DNA of 64,000 bases from an uncultured Oscillospiraceae bacterium (GTDB lineage: Bacteria; Bacillota; Clostridia; Oscillospirales; Oscillospiraceae). Shown here piece by piece: positions 1-8,643 of the stretch (position 1 is the first letter of the stretch; every line of letters begins with the position of its first letter). Location of the stretch: contig CALXCP010000003.1 in NCBI GenBank assembly GCA_944386845.1, positions 16,618 to 80,617 of the forward strand. The letters run 5' to 3'. Below the pieces are notes generated by a model, which had not been told where the DNA came from, did not search any database, and saw only the letters and a list, made by a program, of their open reading frames with translations. A program made the translations under genes and the position numbers.

Positions 1-611
1 TAGAGAACCACGCCGGCGGAGTACAGATCGCTGCGGGCGTCGATGTGGCTGCCCTTGGCCTGCTCCGGAGAGATGTAGTGGACGGAGCCCAGGGCTTCCT
101 GGGTGAGGGTGCTGTGGGCCGAGTTGGTGAGCCGGGCGATGCCGAAGTCAGCAACCTTCACGCTCCCGTCCCGGAGGACCATGATGTTGTGGGGCTTGAT
201 GTCCCGGTGGATGATGCCCCGGCTGTGGGCGTGGCCCAGGGCCTTGACGATCTGGGTGATGAAATGGAGGGCCTCCCGCCAGTTGAGCTTATCCCCCTTC
301 TTCTGCATGTACTGCTTCAGGGTGATGCCGTCGATGAGCTCCATGACGATGTACTCCAGGTCAGAGGACCGGCTCACATCATACACCGCCACGATGTTGG
401 GGTGAGACAGCATGGCCACCGCCCGGGATTCATCGTGGAAGCGGCGGCGGAACTCCTCGTCCTGGGCCAGATCCTCCCGGAGGATCTTGACGGCCACCAG
501 ACGGTTGAGCCGGTGGTCCCGGGCCTTGAACACCCGGGCCATGCCGCCCAGGCCGATCTGCTCCAGCAGCTCATATCGACTGTCGAGTAATTTACCGATG
601 TATTGTTCCAT
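1..611 (-). CDS. prkC: Ser/Thr protein kinase, PrkC/Stk type (3' end outside window)
   Basis: Eukaryotic-type Hanks Ser/Thr kinase; only the N-terminal 203 residues lie in the window. The kinase domain starts at once: a glycine loop (IGLGGMARVF, ~19-28), the ATP lysine at about 42 (VAVKIL), the catalytic HRDIKPHN (135-142), DFG (155-157) and the PEQAKG end of the activation segment (~182-187). The start ATG is preceded by AAAGGAGGG. It follows the PP2C phosphatase gene by 15 bp, the usual prpC-prkC pairing in Firmicutes, so the two probably act as opposing partners. A C-terminal membrane anchor with PASTA repeats is expected in this family but cannot be seen here. Confidence 0.93.
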   Translation of the reverse strand, partial: MEQYIGKLLDSRYELLEQIGLGGMARVFKARDHRLNRLVAVKILREDLAQDEEFRRRFHDESRAVAMLSHPNIVAVYDVSRSSDLEYIVMELIDGITLKQYMQKKGDKLNWREALHFITQIVKALGHAHSRGIIHRDIKPHNIMVLRDGSVKVADFGIARLTNSAHSTLTQEALGSVHYISPEQAKGSHIDARSDLYSAGVVL

Positions 612-626
612 GGAAATTACCCTCCT

Positions 627-1358
627 TTAACCGTTGACGATCAGCACGGCGGTGACGTTGTCGGGCGCGCCCCGCCGCAGGGCGATGTCCAGCAGCCGCT
701 GGCAGCAGTTCTCCGGCTCGCCTCCGTGGATCACCTCATAGAGCAGCTCCTGCTCCGTGAGGACGTTGCTCAGCCCGTCGCTGCACAGCAGCAGGGATTC
801 ACCCTGGTGCCAGTCCAGGTCGTAAAGGTCCGCTTTCAGGTCGGGCTCCACCCCTAGCGCCCGGGTGATGAGGTTCTTCTGAGGGTGGGAGCGAGCCTGT
901 TCCGCGGTGATGTCTCCCCGCTCCAGCAGCTGCTGTACCAGAGAGTGATCCCGGGTGAGCAGGAAAATACCATCCGGCCGGACGTGATAGGCCCGGCTGT
1001 CTCCCTCATTCATGAGGACCGCATGGTCGGGGGCGGCCCAGGCGGCCACCACCGTGGTGCCCATGCCCCGGCACTCCGGGTCGGACATGGAGCGGTGGTA
1101 GATCTCCTTGTTGGCTTGGGCAGCCGCCCCGGTGAGAGCGGCGTGGACAGCCTCCGGGTCACCCTTCGGTGCCTGTTCCTGGAAGGCGGAGACGATCTGG
1201 GAGACGGCCATGGTGCTGGCGATGTTTCCGGCTCGGGCGCCGCCCATGCCGTCGCACACCACGGCCAACGCCGTGTCAGGCGTCAGCATCCGGGCGTCAA
1301 AGGCGTCCTGATTCTGTTCCCGGACACAGCCCCGGTCCGTGACACCGAATATCCGCAT
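627..1358 (-). CDS. prpC: PP2C-family Ser/Thr protein phosphatase
   Basis: Metal-dependent protein phosphatase of 243 residues, the usual size for the cytosolic bacterial PrpC/Stp family. It removes phosphate from Ser/Thr kinase targets. Visible motifs: the N-terminal D18 region (REQNQDAF), DGMGG at 36-40 (metal-binding aspartate), GTTVVAA, NEGDSRAY, DHSLVQQL, the CSDGLSN metal site and a C-terminal APDNVTAVL. It lies between rlmN and the kinase gene in the same order as in Bacillus subtilis (rlmN-prpC-prkC), which supports the assignment. Separated by 26 bp from rlmN. Confidence 0.95.
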   Translation of the reverse strand: MRIFGVTDRGCVREQNQDAFDARMLTPDTALAVVCDGMGGARAGNIASTMAVSQIVSAFQEQAPKGDPEAVHAALTGAAAQANKEIYHRSMSDPECRGMGTTVVAAWAAPDHAVLMNEGDSRAYHVRPDGIFLLTRDHSLVQQLLERGDITAEQARSHPQKNLITRALGVEPDLKADLYDLDWHQGESLLLCSDGLSNVLTEQELLYEVIHGGEPENCCQRLLDIALRRGAPDNVTAVLIVNG

Positions 1359-1384
1359 AGAAAATGACCTCGTTTCCTGGGAAA

Positions 1385-2407
1385 TTACGTCTGGAGCATT
1401 TGCCGGCGCCGCAGCTGCCCGCAGGAGGCGTCGATGTCGCTGCCCAGCCTCCGTCGGACAGTGACGGTCACGCCCCTGGACTCCAGCCTGCGCTGGAACT
1501 CCGGCGTGCGCCGGCTGGGCTTCAGGGGGCTCTCCTCCACATTGTTGAGGGGGATCAGGTTCACATGGGCCGGCATCCCCTTGAGCCGCCGGGCCAGCAG
1601 GTCGGCCTGCCAGTCGGCGTCGTTCACCCCGTCGATCATGGCGTACTCATAGGAGATGCGCCGCCCGGTCACACGAAAATAGTTCCGGCAGGACTCCAGC
1701 AGCCGCTCCACCGGATAGGCCCGGTTCACCGGCATGAGCCGGTCCCGGGTCTCATCATCGGGGGCGTGGAGGGAGACCGATAACGTTAATTGTAACCGAT
1801 ACCGGGCCAGTTTGTCAATTTGTTCCGCCAGGCCGCAGGTGGACAGGGAGATGTGCCGCATGCCGATGTTCAGCCCGTCGGGGTGGTTCACCAGCTTCAG
1901 GAACTTCATCACCGTGTCGAAGTTGTCCAGCGGCTCGCCGATGCCCATGAGGACGATATGGGACACCGGGGCTCCGGAGTCCAGCTGGGTGTGGAGCACC
2001 TGGTCCAGCATCTCCGCCGGGGTCAGGTCCCGCACCTTGCCCCCGATGGTGGAGGCGCAGAAGGCACAGCCCATGCGGCAGCCCACCTGGGAGGAGATGC
2101 ACACGGTGTTGCCGTACTGGTACCGCATGAGCACCGACTCCACGCAGCTGCCGTCCGAGAGCTTCCATAAGTACTTCACCGTGCCGTCCAGAGAGGAGAC
2201 CTGCTTGCGCTCCACCGTGGGCGGGCACAGAAGGCAGGTCTCGGCCAGTTTGGCCCGCAGGGCCTTGGGCAGGTCGGTCATCTCGTCGAAGGAGCGCACT
2301 CCCCTGCCCAGCCACTGAAAGAGCTGTTTGGCGCGGAAGGCGGGCTGCCCCAGGTCGCGGCACAGCTGGGCCAGCTCCTCCGGGTCCATGGATCGCAGGT
2401 CGGTCAT
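1385..2407 (-). CDS. rlmN: 23S rRNA (adenine-2503-C2)-methyltransferase RlmN
   Basis: Radical-SAM methyltransferase that makes 2-methyladenosine at A2503 of 23S rRNA (and, in this family, A37 of some tRNAs). 340 residues from an ATG that overlaps the rsmB stop as ATGA and has GAGGAGG upstream; a longer upstream reading is possible but lacks these signals. The 4Fe-4S cluster motif is C110-x3-C114-x2-C117 (GCRMGCAFC). The GIGEPLDNF stretch fits the SAM-binding region, and a C-terminal cysteine at about 329 (DASCGQL) matches the second catalytic Cys of the family. It is coupled to rsmB, another rRNA methyltransferase. Confidence 0.97.
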   Translation of the reverse strand: MTDLRSMDPEELAQLCRDLGQPAFRAKQLFQWLGRGVRSFDEMTDLPKALRAKLAETCLLCPPTVERKQVSSLDGTVKYLWKLSDGSCVESVLMRYQYGNTVCISSQVGCRMGCAFCASTIGGKVRDLTPAEMLDQVLHTQLDSGAPVSHIVLMGIGEPLDNFDTVMKFLKLVNHPDGLNIGMRHISLSTCGLAEQIDKLARYRLQLTLSVSLHAPDDETRDRLMPVNRAYPVERLLESCRNYFRVTGRRISYEYAMIDGVNDADWQADLLARRLKGMPAHVNLIPLNNVEESPLKPSRRTPEFQRRLESRGVTVTVRRRLGSDIDASCGQLRRRQMLQT

Positions 2408-3726
2408 GGCTGCCTCCTCAGTTTGGCGATGAAAAATCCGTCTGTTCCGTGGCGCTGGGGCCACAGGGTAAGCATGCCCTCGGCTCTGCCCAGCGGGCCG
2501 GGCAGGTCGAAGGGCTCCGGAGAGAACTCCGGGTGTCGGCGGAGAAAGTCCGCCGCGATCTCCTCGTTCTCCCGCTCCAGCAGGGTGCAGGTGGAGTAGA
2601 GCAGCGTCCCGCCGGGGCGGACGTACCGGCTGACGCTGTCCAGGATGGCCCGCTGGATGCCGGGCAGCTCCTCCAGCCCCGCCGGGTCCTTATAGCGGAT
2701 GTCCGGCTTTTTCCGGATGACCCCCAGGCCGGAGCAGGGCACGTCGGCCAGCACCAGGTCGAAGCTCTGCGCGAAGTCCTCCCGGAACTGCGTGGCGTCC
2801 TGACACAGGGGGGTGACGCAGTCCAGCCCCAGCCGCCGGGCCCCCGCTCCGATGCGCTCTACCTTCCCGGGCGAGACGTCGCAGGAGAGGACCTCCCCCC
2901 TGCCCCCCATCTCTGCGGCGGCGGCAAAGGACTTGCCGCCCGGGGCGGCGCAGGCGTCCAGCACCCGCTGCCCGGGCTCCAGCGCGGCGGCCAGGACGGC
3001 CAGGCGGGCCGCCGGGTCCTGGACGTAGAAGAGCCCCTGCCGGAAGCTGTCCAGCCGCTCCGGGTCCCCCAGGCCGGTGACGCACCAGCACCGGGGCAGC
3101 CAGGGGTGCTCCTCCACCTCCGCGCCGGCCTCGGCCAGCTCCCGGCGCAGGGCGTCCCCGTCCGTGCCGGGCATGAGCTGGAGCCACAGGCCGCAGGGCT
3201 CGTTGTCCAGCCGGAGCAGCTCCTCCAGCTCAGAGCGCTCCAGCCGGGCGGCCAGGGCGTCCACCAGCCACTGGGGATGGCTGGTCCGGGTGGCCAGGTC
3301 GGGGGGCTGAGGCAGGCTGTCCCGCTCCCGGAGCAGGGCGCGGAGCACCCCGTTCACCAGGCCGGCCGCCCGGGGGTTGGCGCTGTACCTCCTGGCCAGC
3401 TTCACCGACTCGTCCACGGCGGCGCTGGCGGGGATACGGTCCAGGAACAGAAGTTGATAGGCCCCCAGGCGCAGGCTGTCCAGCACCTTCTCCTCCATCC
3501 GCTTGGTCTTCACCCTGGAGAAGCGGTCCAGGTAAAAATCGCACAGCATCCTGGTCTGGAGCACGCCGAAGCACAGCCGCGCGGCCAGCGCGGCGTCCCG
3601 CCGGTCCAGGCCGGCCTCCTCGATCCGCCGGCGCAGGGCCTGGTCGGACAGCTCCCGCCCCCGGGCGCAGTCGGACAGAGCCAGCAGGGCCGCCTCCCGG
3701 GCGGTGCGGGGTCGGGGAGCGGCCAT
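2404..3726 (-). CDS. rsmB: 16S rRNA (cytosine-967-C5)-methyltransferase RsmB
   Basis: SAM-dependent m5C methyltransferase (Sun/RsmB family). 440 residues from an ATG that overlaps the stop of the upstream zinc peptidase as TGATG. The N-terminal ~140 residues are a NusB-like RNA-binding domain (AREAALLALSDCARG, then SAAVDESVKLARRY). The C-terminal Rossmann domain carries DACAAPGGKS (SAM motif I), DVPCSGLG (motif IV with a PC cysteine) and YSTCTL (catalytic Cys). Part of the priA-def-fmt-rsmB-rlmN series conserved in Firmicutes. Confidence 0.96.
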   Translation of the reverse strand: MAAPRPRTAREAALLALSDCARGRELSDQALRRRIEEAGLDRRDAALAARLCFGVLQTRMLCDFYLDRFSRVKTKRMEEKVLDSLRLGAYQLLFLDRIPASAAVDESVKLARRYSANPRAAGLVNGVLRALLRERDSLPQPPDLATRTSHPQWLVDALAARLERSELEELLRLDNEPCGLWLQLMPGTDGDALRRELAEAGAEVEEHPWLPRCWCVTGLGDPERLDSFRQGLFYVQDPAARLAVLAAALEPGQRVLDACAAPGGKSFAAAAEMGGRGEVLSCDVSPGKVERIGAGARRLGLDCVTPLCQDATQFREDFAQSFDLVLADVPCSGLGVIRKKPDIRYKDPAGLEELPGIQRAILDSVSRYVRPGGTLLYSTCTLLERENEEIAADFLRRHPEFSPEPFDLPGPLGRAEGMLTLWPQRHGTDGFFIAKLRRQP

Positions 3727-4424
3727 CAGTTTTTCCTCCGGCTCAGAAAGATCAGCACATAGCGCAGCAGCTGGACCACCGAGGTGAGCAGAGCGGCCAC
3801 ATAGGTCAGGGCGGCGGCCCGGAGCACGCTGCGGGCCCCCCTCCACTCATCCTCGGAGAGCAGGCCGCTCCCCTCGATGGTGACCAGGGCCCGGCGGGAG
3901 GCGTTGAACTCCACCGGCAGGGTCACCAGCTGGACCACCACCGCCAGGGAGAAGAAGGCGATGCCCACGGCGAACAGGGGCTCGGAGTACAGCACCAGCC
4001 CCACGATCAGGAAAATGAAGGACAGCTTGGTTCCCAGGCTGCAGGCGGGGATGATGGCGGTGCGCACCTTGATGGGGCCGTAATGGGTGGCGTACTGCAC
4101 GGCGTGCCCCGCCTCGTGGGCGGCCACCCCCACCGCCGACACGGTGGCGGAGTCGTACACCGGCTCGGACAGGCGGATGACGTTGTCCCGGGGGTCGTAG
4201 TGGTCGGTGAGGTTGCCCGCCACCCGCTCCACCCGTACGCCGGTCACGCCGTTGGCCCGGAGGACGGCCTCAGCGGCCTGAGCTCCGGTGAGATTGCGCT
4301 GATTGCGGATCCGGGAGTATTTGGCGAAGGTGGAGGAAACGTTCACCTGGGCAAAAATGGTGAGGACCAGACAGAAGATGAGGGCGACAAAGTAGAGGTT
4401 CTGATACATGAAGTAATGATACAT
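3726..4424 (-). CDS. Membrane-bound neutral zinc metallopeptidase (YugP family)
   Basis: 232-residue membrane protein of the YugP / Zn_peptidase_2 family; the physiological substrate is not known. It has an N-terminal hydrophobic segment (~6-28), the zinc motif HEAGH in VAAHEAGHAVQY, two further hydrophobic stretches in the middle (LSFIFLIVGLVLY and VGIAFFSLAVVVQL) and a last one near the C-terminus (YVAALLTSVVQLLRYVLIFL). It sits between fmt and rsmB, where many Firmicutes have no gene, and its stop overlaps the rsmB start, so it is co-translated with rRNA and tRNA modification genes. Family assignment is firm; the role is unknown. Confidence 0.88.
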   Translation of the reverse strand: MYHYFMYQNLYFVALIFCLVLTIFAQVNVSSTFAKYSRIRNQRNLTGAQAAEAVLRANGVTGVRVERVAGNLTDHYDPRDNVIRLSEPVYDSATVSAVGVAAHEAGHAVQYATHYGPIKVRTAIIPACSLGTKLSFIFLIVGLVLYSEPLFAVGIAFFSLAVVVQLVTLPVEFNASRRALVTIEGSGLLSEDEWRGARSVLRAAALTYVAALLTSVVQLLRYVLIFLSRRKN

Positions 4425-4460
4425 ATACGCGTTCCTCCCTGTTCTGAAACAAATCGGCTG

Positions 4461-5384
4461 TCAGGCGGGGCGGATGGGATTTCCCCGGAGATAGTCCGCC
4501 GCCGATATGCGGCGCTTGCCCTCCGCCTGGAGCTCCAGCACCCGGAGGACCCTCCCGTCACCGCAGGCGATGTCGATGCCGGCCTCCCCCGCGGCCAGAA
4601 TGGTCCCCGGGGCGGCGGAGGAGATCTCCCCTGTCACGGCGGTGGCAAAGACCTTCACCGTGCGGCCGCCGATGACCTGGGTGGTGGCGGTGGGCCAGGG
4701 GATGAGCCCCCGGACCTGATCGTGGATCTCCTGCGCGCTCCGGGTCCAGTCGATGGGGGACAGCTCCCGGGACAGCATGGGGGCATAGGTGGCCTTGGCG
4801 GGGTCCTGGGGGGTCCTGGGGGCGGTGCCCGCCGCCAGCTGTGCTACCGCCTCCACCAGCAGCTCCCCCCCCATCTCCGCCAGCCGGAGCAGCAACTCCT
4901 CCGCCGTCTCATCGGGGGCGATGGAGGTGGACCGCTGGAGGATGATGTCTCCGGCGTCCAGCTCCGGGGCCATGTGCATGATGGTCACCCCGGTCTCCGC
5001 CTCCCCGCGGAGCACCGCCCAGTTGATGGGGGCGGCCCCGCGGTATTTTGGCAGCAGGGATGAGTGGACGTTGATGCACCCGAGAGGCGGGCAGTCCAGC
5101 AGCTCCCTGGGCAGGATGCGGCCGTAGGCCGCCACCGCGATGAGCTGAGGCGCCAGGTCCCGGATCTGCTCCAGCGCGGTGCCGTCCTTCAGGGTGGCAG
5201 GCTGGAACACCGGGATGTCCTGCGTGATGGCATATTCCTTTACAGGCGTTGGCAGCAGCTTCATTCCACGGTTCTTTGGCCGGTCCGGCTGGGTAAAGAC
5301 GCCGCACACCTCGTGGCCCGCCTCCACCAGTGCCCGGAGAGAAGGGACGGCGAAAGCCGGGGTCCCCATGAACAGGATCTTCAC
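4461..5384 (-). CDS. fmt: Methionyl-tRNA formyltransferase
   Basis: Transfers a formyl group from 10-formyl-THF to initiator Met-tRNA. 307 residues, close to the usual ~310. The N-terminus MKILFMGTPAFAVPSL is the family hallmark. The catalytic N-x-H and SLLP loop is seen in NVHSSLLPKYRGAAP near residue 106, and the aspartate in ELDAGDI near 144. The C-terminal domain (~205-307) is present. Its start overlaps the def stop by ATGA, so formylation and deformylation enzymes are translationally coupled. Confidence 0.98.
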   Translation of the reverse strand: MKILFMGTPAFAVPSLRALVEAGHEVCGVFTQPDRPKNRGMKLLPTPVKEYAITQDIPVFQPATLKDGTALEQIRDLAPQLIAVAAYGRILPRELLDCPPLGCINVHSSLLPKYRGAAPINWAVLRGEAETGVTIMHMAPELDAGDIILQRSTSIAPDETAEELLLRLAEMGGELLVEAVAQLAAGTAPRTPQDPAKATYAPMLSRELSPIDWTRSAQEIHDQVRGLIPWPTATTQVIGGRTVKVFATAVTGEISSAAPGTILAAGEAGIDIACGDGRVLRVLELQAEGKRRISAADYLRGNPIRPA

Positions 5385-5890
5385 TGCCGCTTCTCCTCCT
5401 TCTCCCGCTCCCTCTCCAGCATCTCGTCCAACTCCTCCACCGTGTACATCCTGGTGGCGATCTCGGTGTAGAGCTGCCCCTCCAGATGGGCCAGCTCATG
5501 GCAGAAGCAGCGGGCAGTCATCTCGGTGCCCTCCACCTCAAAGAAGTTTCCATTCCGGTCCTGTGCCCGGACCTTCACCCAGGCGGGGCGCTTCACCTCA
5601 CCGTAATAGCCAGGCACGCTGAGGCAGCCCTCCAGCCCCTCCTGCTCCCCTGACTGGTCGATGATCTCGGGGTTCACCAGCTCCAGCATCTCGTCCTTTT
5701 CGTTGATGACGATGACGACCCGGCGAAGGATGCCGATCTGAGGGGCCGCCAGGCCCAGGCCCTCGGCATCCGTGAGAGTCTCCCGCATATCATCGATGAG
5801 ATCATGGAGCTTGCTATCAAAGCTTGTGACCGCATGGGCCCGCTTATTCAAAACAGGGTCCCCCTGGGTCAGGATGGTTCTCAATGCCAT
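5381..5890 (-). CDS. def: Peptide deformylase
   Basis: Removes the N-formyl group from nascent proteins; metal hydrolase of 169 residues. All three signature motifs are present: GLGLAAPQIG (Q51), EGCLSVPG (metal ligand C89) and HELAH (H131, E132, H135). Motif 3 reads CHELAHLEG instead of the usual QHExDHLxG, so the residues before the first His and before the second His differ; the metal ligands themselves are intact. A short charged tail (EREREKEEKRQ) ends the protein. Coupled to fmt by a 4-bp overlap. Confidence 0.97.
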   Translation of the reverse strand: MALRTILTQGDPVLNKRAHAVTSFDSKLHDLIDDMRETLTDAEGLGLAAPQIGILRRVVIVINEKDEMLELVNPEIIDQSGEQEGLEGCLSVPGYYGEVKRPAWVKVRAQDRNGNFFEVEGTEMTARCFCHELAHLEGQLYTEIATRMYTVEELDEMLEREREKEEKRQ

Positions 5891-5914
5891 TTTGGTATCC
5901 TCCTTGGTATCATG

Positions 5915-8380
5915 TCAAACAGGGTCGCAGTCGGCGAAGACTGAGATCCCCTTCATGCGTCTGTCGCTGTGGGCGCCGTAGAGCAGCTGGGCGATAAGGG
6001 CTCGGGTACGGTGGTCGTTTTTTCCACAGAGGGTCAGATGATAGCGGTAGCGGTCGTTCACCCGGGGCACCCGGTCGGGGGCGGGGCCCAGCACCTGCAG
6101 GGCGATGTCCCGGTTCTCCGGCCGGCTCAGGGCGGAGAGCAGCGAGCTGCGCAGGATGGCGCAGGCCCGGAGCACCGCCGTCTCCTCAGCTCCGACGGCG
6201 GTGAGGACGAAGATGTCTCGAAAGGGCGGGTAGCCCCGCAGCTCCCGCAGCCGGATCTCCTGGCGGTAGAAGCTGTCGTGATCCTGCCGGGCGGCGAAGC
6301 GGATGACCTCGTGGTCTGGGGTGAAGGTCTGGATCACCGCCCGGCCCTCCTTCTCCCCCCGGCCCGCCCGGCCCACCACCTGGGTGAGCAGGGAGAAGGT
6401 GCGCTCGGCGGCCCGGAAGTCGTCCACATACAGGGAGAGGTCTGCGTCCACCACCCCCACCAGGGTGACATTGGGGAAATCCAGCCCCTTGGCCACCATC
6501 TGGGTCCCCAGGAGGATGGGGATCCTCTCCCGCTGAAAGCGGCGCAGCAGCTTCTCATGGCTGTGCACGGCGGAGACGGCGTCGGTGTCCATCCGTAGCA
6601 GCGGCACCCCGGGGAAGATCTGGGCCAGCTCCTCCTCCAGCTTCTGGGTCCCCGTGCCCAGCAGCTGAAAGGTCCCGCCGCACTGAGGGCAGGTATCCCG
6701 GAAGGGCTGGGAGTGGCCGCAGTGGTGGCACATGAGCCGCCCGTTGGCCGAGTGGTAGGTCAGCGGTACCTCGCACCGGGGGCACTGGGGCACATGGCCG
6801 CACTCCCCGCAGGAGGCCAGCCTGCTGTTGCCCCGGCGGTTGAGGAAGAGAATGGTCTGCTCCCCCCGGTCCAGGTTGGCCTGGATCTCCCGGCGGAGGG
6901 TCCCGCTGACGGAGGTGCCGTTGCCTCTGCGCAGCTCGTCGCGCATGTTGGTGATGAGCACCCTGGGCAGGGGGACGTCCCGGTAGCGCCGGGTGAGCCG
7001 CTGACAGTGATACACCCCTTTTTCCGCCAGGTAGGTGCTCTCTAGGGCGGGAGTCGCCGAGCCCAGCAGCAGCACCGCCCCCGTCTGGACGCAGCGGTAC
7101 TTGGCCACGTCCCGGGCGTGATACCGGGGGACGTTCTCCGACTTGTAGGTGGCCTCCTGCTCCTCGTCCAGAATGATGAGACCCAGATCCTGTAGCGGGG
7201 CAAACACCGCGGAGCGCGTGCCGATGGCCACCCGGGCCCTTCCGGAGCGGATGCGCTTCCACTCGTCGTAGCGCTCCCCCGCCTGGAGGGAGCTGTGCAG
7301 CACCGCCACCGCGTCCCCGAAGTAGGCGGTGAATTTCCGCAGCAGCTGGGGGGTCAGAGCGATCTCGGGGACCAGCACCATGGCGCTCTTCCCCATGTCC
7401 AGCACCCGTCGGATGAGAGTGAGGTAGACCTGGGTCTTTCCGCTGCCGGTGACCCCGTAGAGCAGAGAGACCGCCGGCTTTCCGCTGTCCAGCAGAGAGG
7501 AGATCTCCTCAAAGGCTGCCTGCTGCTCCTCGTTGAGGACGATGGGGGCGGGCTCCTCCACGGTCAGCAGCTCGGGCCGGCGGTAGACCTCCACCTTCTC
7601 CAGGGTGATGAGCCCGCTTTTCTCCAGCGAGCGCAGGGTGGCCCCCGAGGCGCCGGTGAAATAGCGGATATCCTTGGACGAGGCGCTGCCCACACTGGCC
7701 AGCAGTTCGATCACCGCGTAGCGCAGCGGGCCGGTCTTCTTTCGCCGGGCCGCCTGGGCCAGCGCTTCCTCCGGCGGGACGGCCAGCCGGGCGATCTGCT
7801 CCGTCTTGTCCCCCACGCCGCGGATGGCGCTGGTCTCCCGGACCACCGCCCCCGCCTCGCTCAGCTGCCGCAGGGCGGGCATGGGGTCCTGGGTCCCGAA
7901 GGCCAGGCGCAGCTGGTCCAGCTCCACCGCGCCAGCGTTGGCGAAGAGGACGTCCAGCACCTTCCGGGCGTGGTCCGACCGGCCGGCCGCCTCATAGGCG
8001 GTCTCCCGGTCCGTCCCCTCCGCCAGGCGGATGGTGTCCCGGAAGGAAAAGTACAGCCCCGCCGGGAGCATGGCCTTCACCGCGTCGTACACCGTGCAGA
8101 AATACCGCTCCCGCATCCACAGGGCCAGCTTCAGCCCCTGCTCATCCAGCACCGGCGCCTCGTCCAGGACGGCGGCGATCTGCTTGAGCGCGGCGGAGAG
8201 CTCCTGCTCCTCCAGGGCCAGCACCAGCCCGTCGGTGCGCCGGTTCCCCCGGCCAAAGGGGACCATCACCCGCATCCCGGGGCGCAGAGTCTCCCGCAGC
8301 TCGTCGGGCACCAGATAGCTGTACGGCCGGTCGATAGCGTACACCGCCCGGGAGAGGGCCACCTTGGCCACCGTTGACAC
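5915..8380 (-). CDS. priA: Primosomal protein N' (replication restart helicase PriA)
   Basis: 3'-5' DNA helicase that reloads the replisome at stalled forks; 821 residues from the GTG chosen here. GGGGGAG lies 5 bases upstream of this GTG. Reading further upstream (to 8443) would run through the rpoZ terminator, so the longer start is rejected. Domains: N-terminal DNA-binding part (VALSRAVYAIDRPYSYLVPDEL), helicase core with Walker A GVTGSGKTQVY, DEEQ box, GSATPALES, eight zinc-binding cysteines (CGECGHVPQCPRC then CHHC and CPQC), and the C-terminal helicase lobe (GTQMVAKGLDFPNVTLVGVV). Coupled context: priA-def-fmt. Confidence 0.96.
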   Translation of the reverse strand: MSTVAKVALSRAVYAIDRPYSYLVPDELRETLRPGMRVMVPFGRGNRRTDGLVLALEEQELSAALKQIAAVLDEAPVLDEQGLKLALWMRERYFCTVYDAVKAMLPAGLYFSFRDTIRLAEGTDRETAYEAAGRSDHARKVLDVLFANAGAVELDQLRLAFGTQDPMPALRQLSEAGAVVRETSAIRGVGDKTEQIARLAVPPEEALAQAARRKKTGPLRYAVIELLASVGSASSKDIRYFTGASGATLRSLEKSGLITLEKVEVYRRPELLTVEEPAPIVLNEEQQAAFEEISSLLDSGKPAVSLLYGVTGSGKTQVYLTLIRRVLDMGKSAMVLVPEIALTPQLLRKFTAYFGDAVAVLHSSLQAGERYDEWKRIRSGRARVAIGTRSAVFAPLQDLGLIILDEEQEATYKSENVPRYHARDVAKYRCVQTGAVLLLGSATPALESTYLAEKGVYHCQRLTRRYRDVPLPRVLITNMRDELRRGNGTSVSGTLRREIQANLDRGEQTILFLNRRGNSRLASCGECGHVPQCPRCEVPLTYHSANGRLMCHHCGHSQPFRDTCPQCGGTFQLLGTGTQKLEEELAQIFPGVPLLRMDTDAVSAVHSHEKLLRRFQRERIPILLGTQMVAKGLDFPNVTLVGVVDADLSLYVDDFRAAERTFSLLTQVVGRAGRGEKEGRAVIQTFTPDHEVIRFAARQDHDSFYRQEIRLRELRGYPPFRDIFVLTAVGAEETAVLRACAILRSSLLSALSRPENRDIALQVLGPAPDRVPRVNDRYRYHLTLCGKNDHRTRALIAQLLYGAHSDRRMKGISVFADCDPV

Positions 8381-8399
8381 CTGCGCTCCCCCCTCGCTG

Positions 8400-8440
8400 A
8401 AAAGGCAAGCGGCCCGAAATGATGTCCAGGCCGCTTGCCC
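8400..8440 (-). terminator. Intrinsic terminator after rpoZ
   Basis: Perfect 11-bp inverted repeat (8404-8414 with 8429-8439, GGCAAGCGGCC) and a 14-base loop, followed on the minus strand by TTTT. It lies directly downstream of the rpoZ stop and separates yicC-remA-gmk-rpoZ from priA. A second T-run on the plus strand side makes it potentially bidirectional, but no plus-strand gene enters here. Confidence 0.8.
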
Positions 8441-8451
8441 CATTTTTCCGT

Positions 8452-8643
8452 TTACTCCTCGGCGCTGAGCTTCCCCTGGGCCACTTCCCGGATGGCCATG
8501 CTCACCGGCTTGTCGTCCAGAGGCACGCCCTCCCGCTCCGCCTCATTGGCGATCTGACGGGCGCGGTGGGCCACCACATTCACCAGCTCGTAGCGGCTGG
8601 GGATGTGCTTCAAAAGGTCCTTCATGGGAGGTTCCAGCATCAT
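8452..8643 (-). CDS. rpoZ: DNA-directed RNA polymerase subunit omega
   Basis: 63-residue omega subunit, which helps assemble RNA polymerase. The core contains SRYELVNVVAHRARQIAN, typical of the family, and DKPVSMAIREVAQGKL near the C-terminus. Its ATG overlaps the gmk stop (ATGA); a second ATG follows immediately, so the start could be one codon later. Position directly after gmk is the conserved Firmicutes arrangement. It is the last gene before an intrinsic terminator. Confidence 0.94.
   Translation of the reverse strand: MMLEPPMKDLLKHIPSRYELVNVVAHRARQIANEAEREGVPLDDKPVSMAIREVAQGKLSAEE

Noticed and set aside
8381..8443. Longer N-terminus of PriA starting at 8,443
   Set aside because: The extra codons run through the rpoZ terminator stem and have no family similarity; GTG at 8,380 has a good ribosome-binding site.
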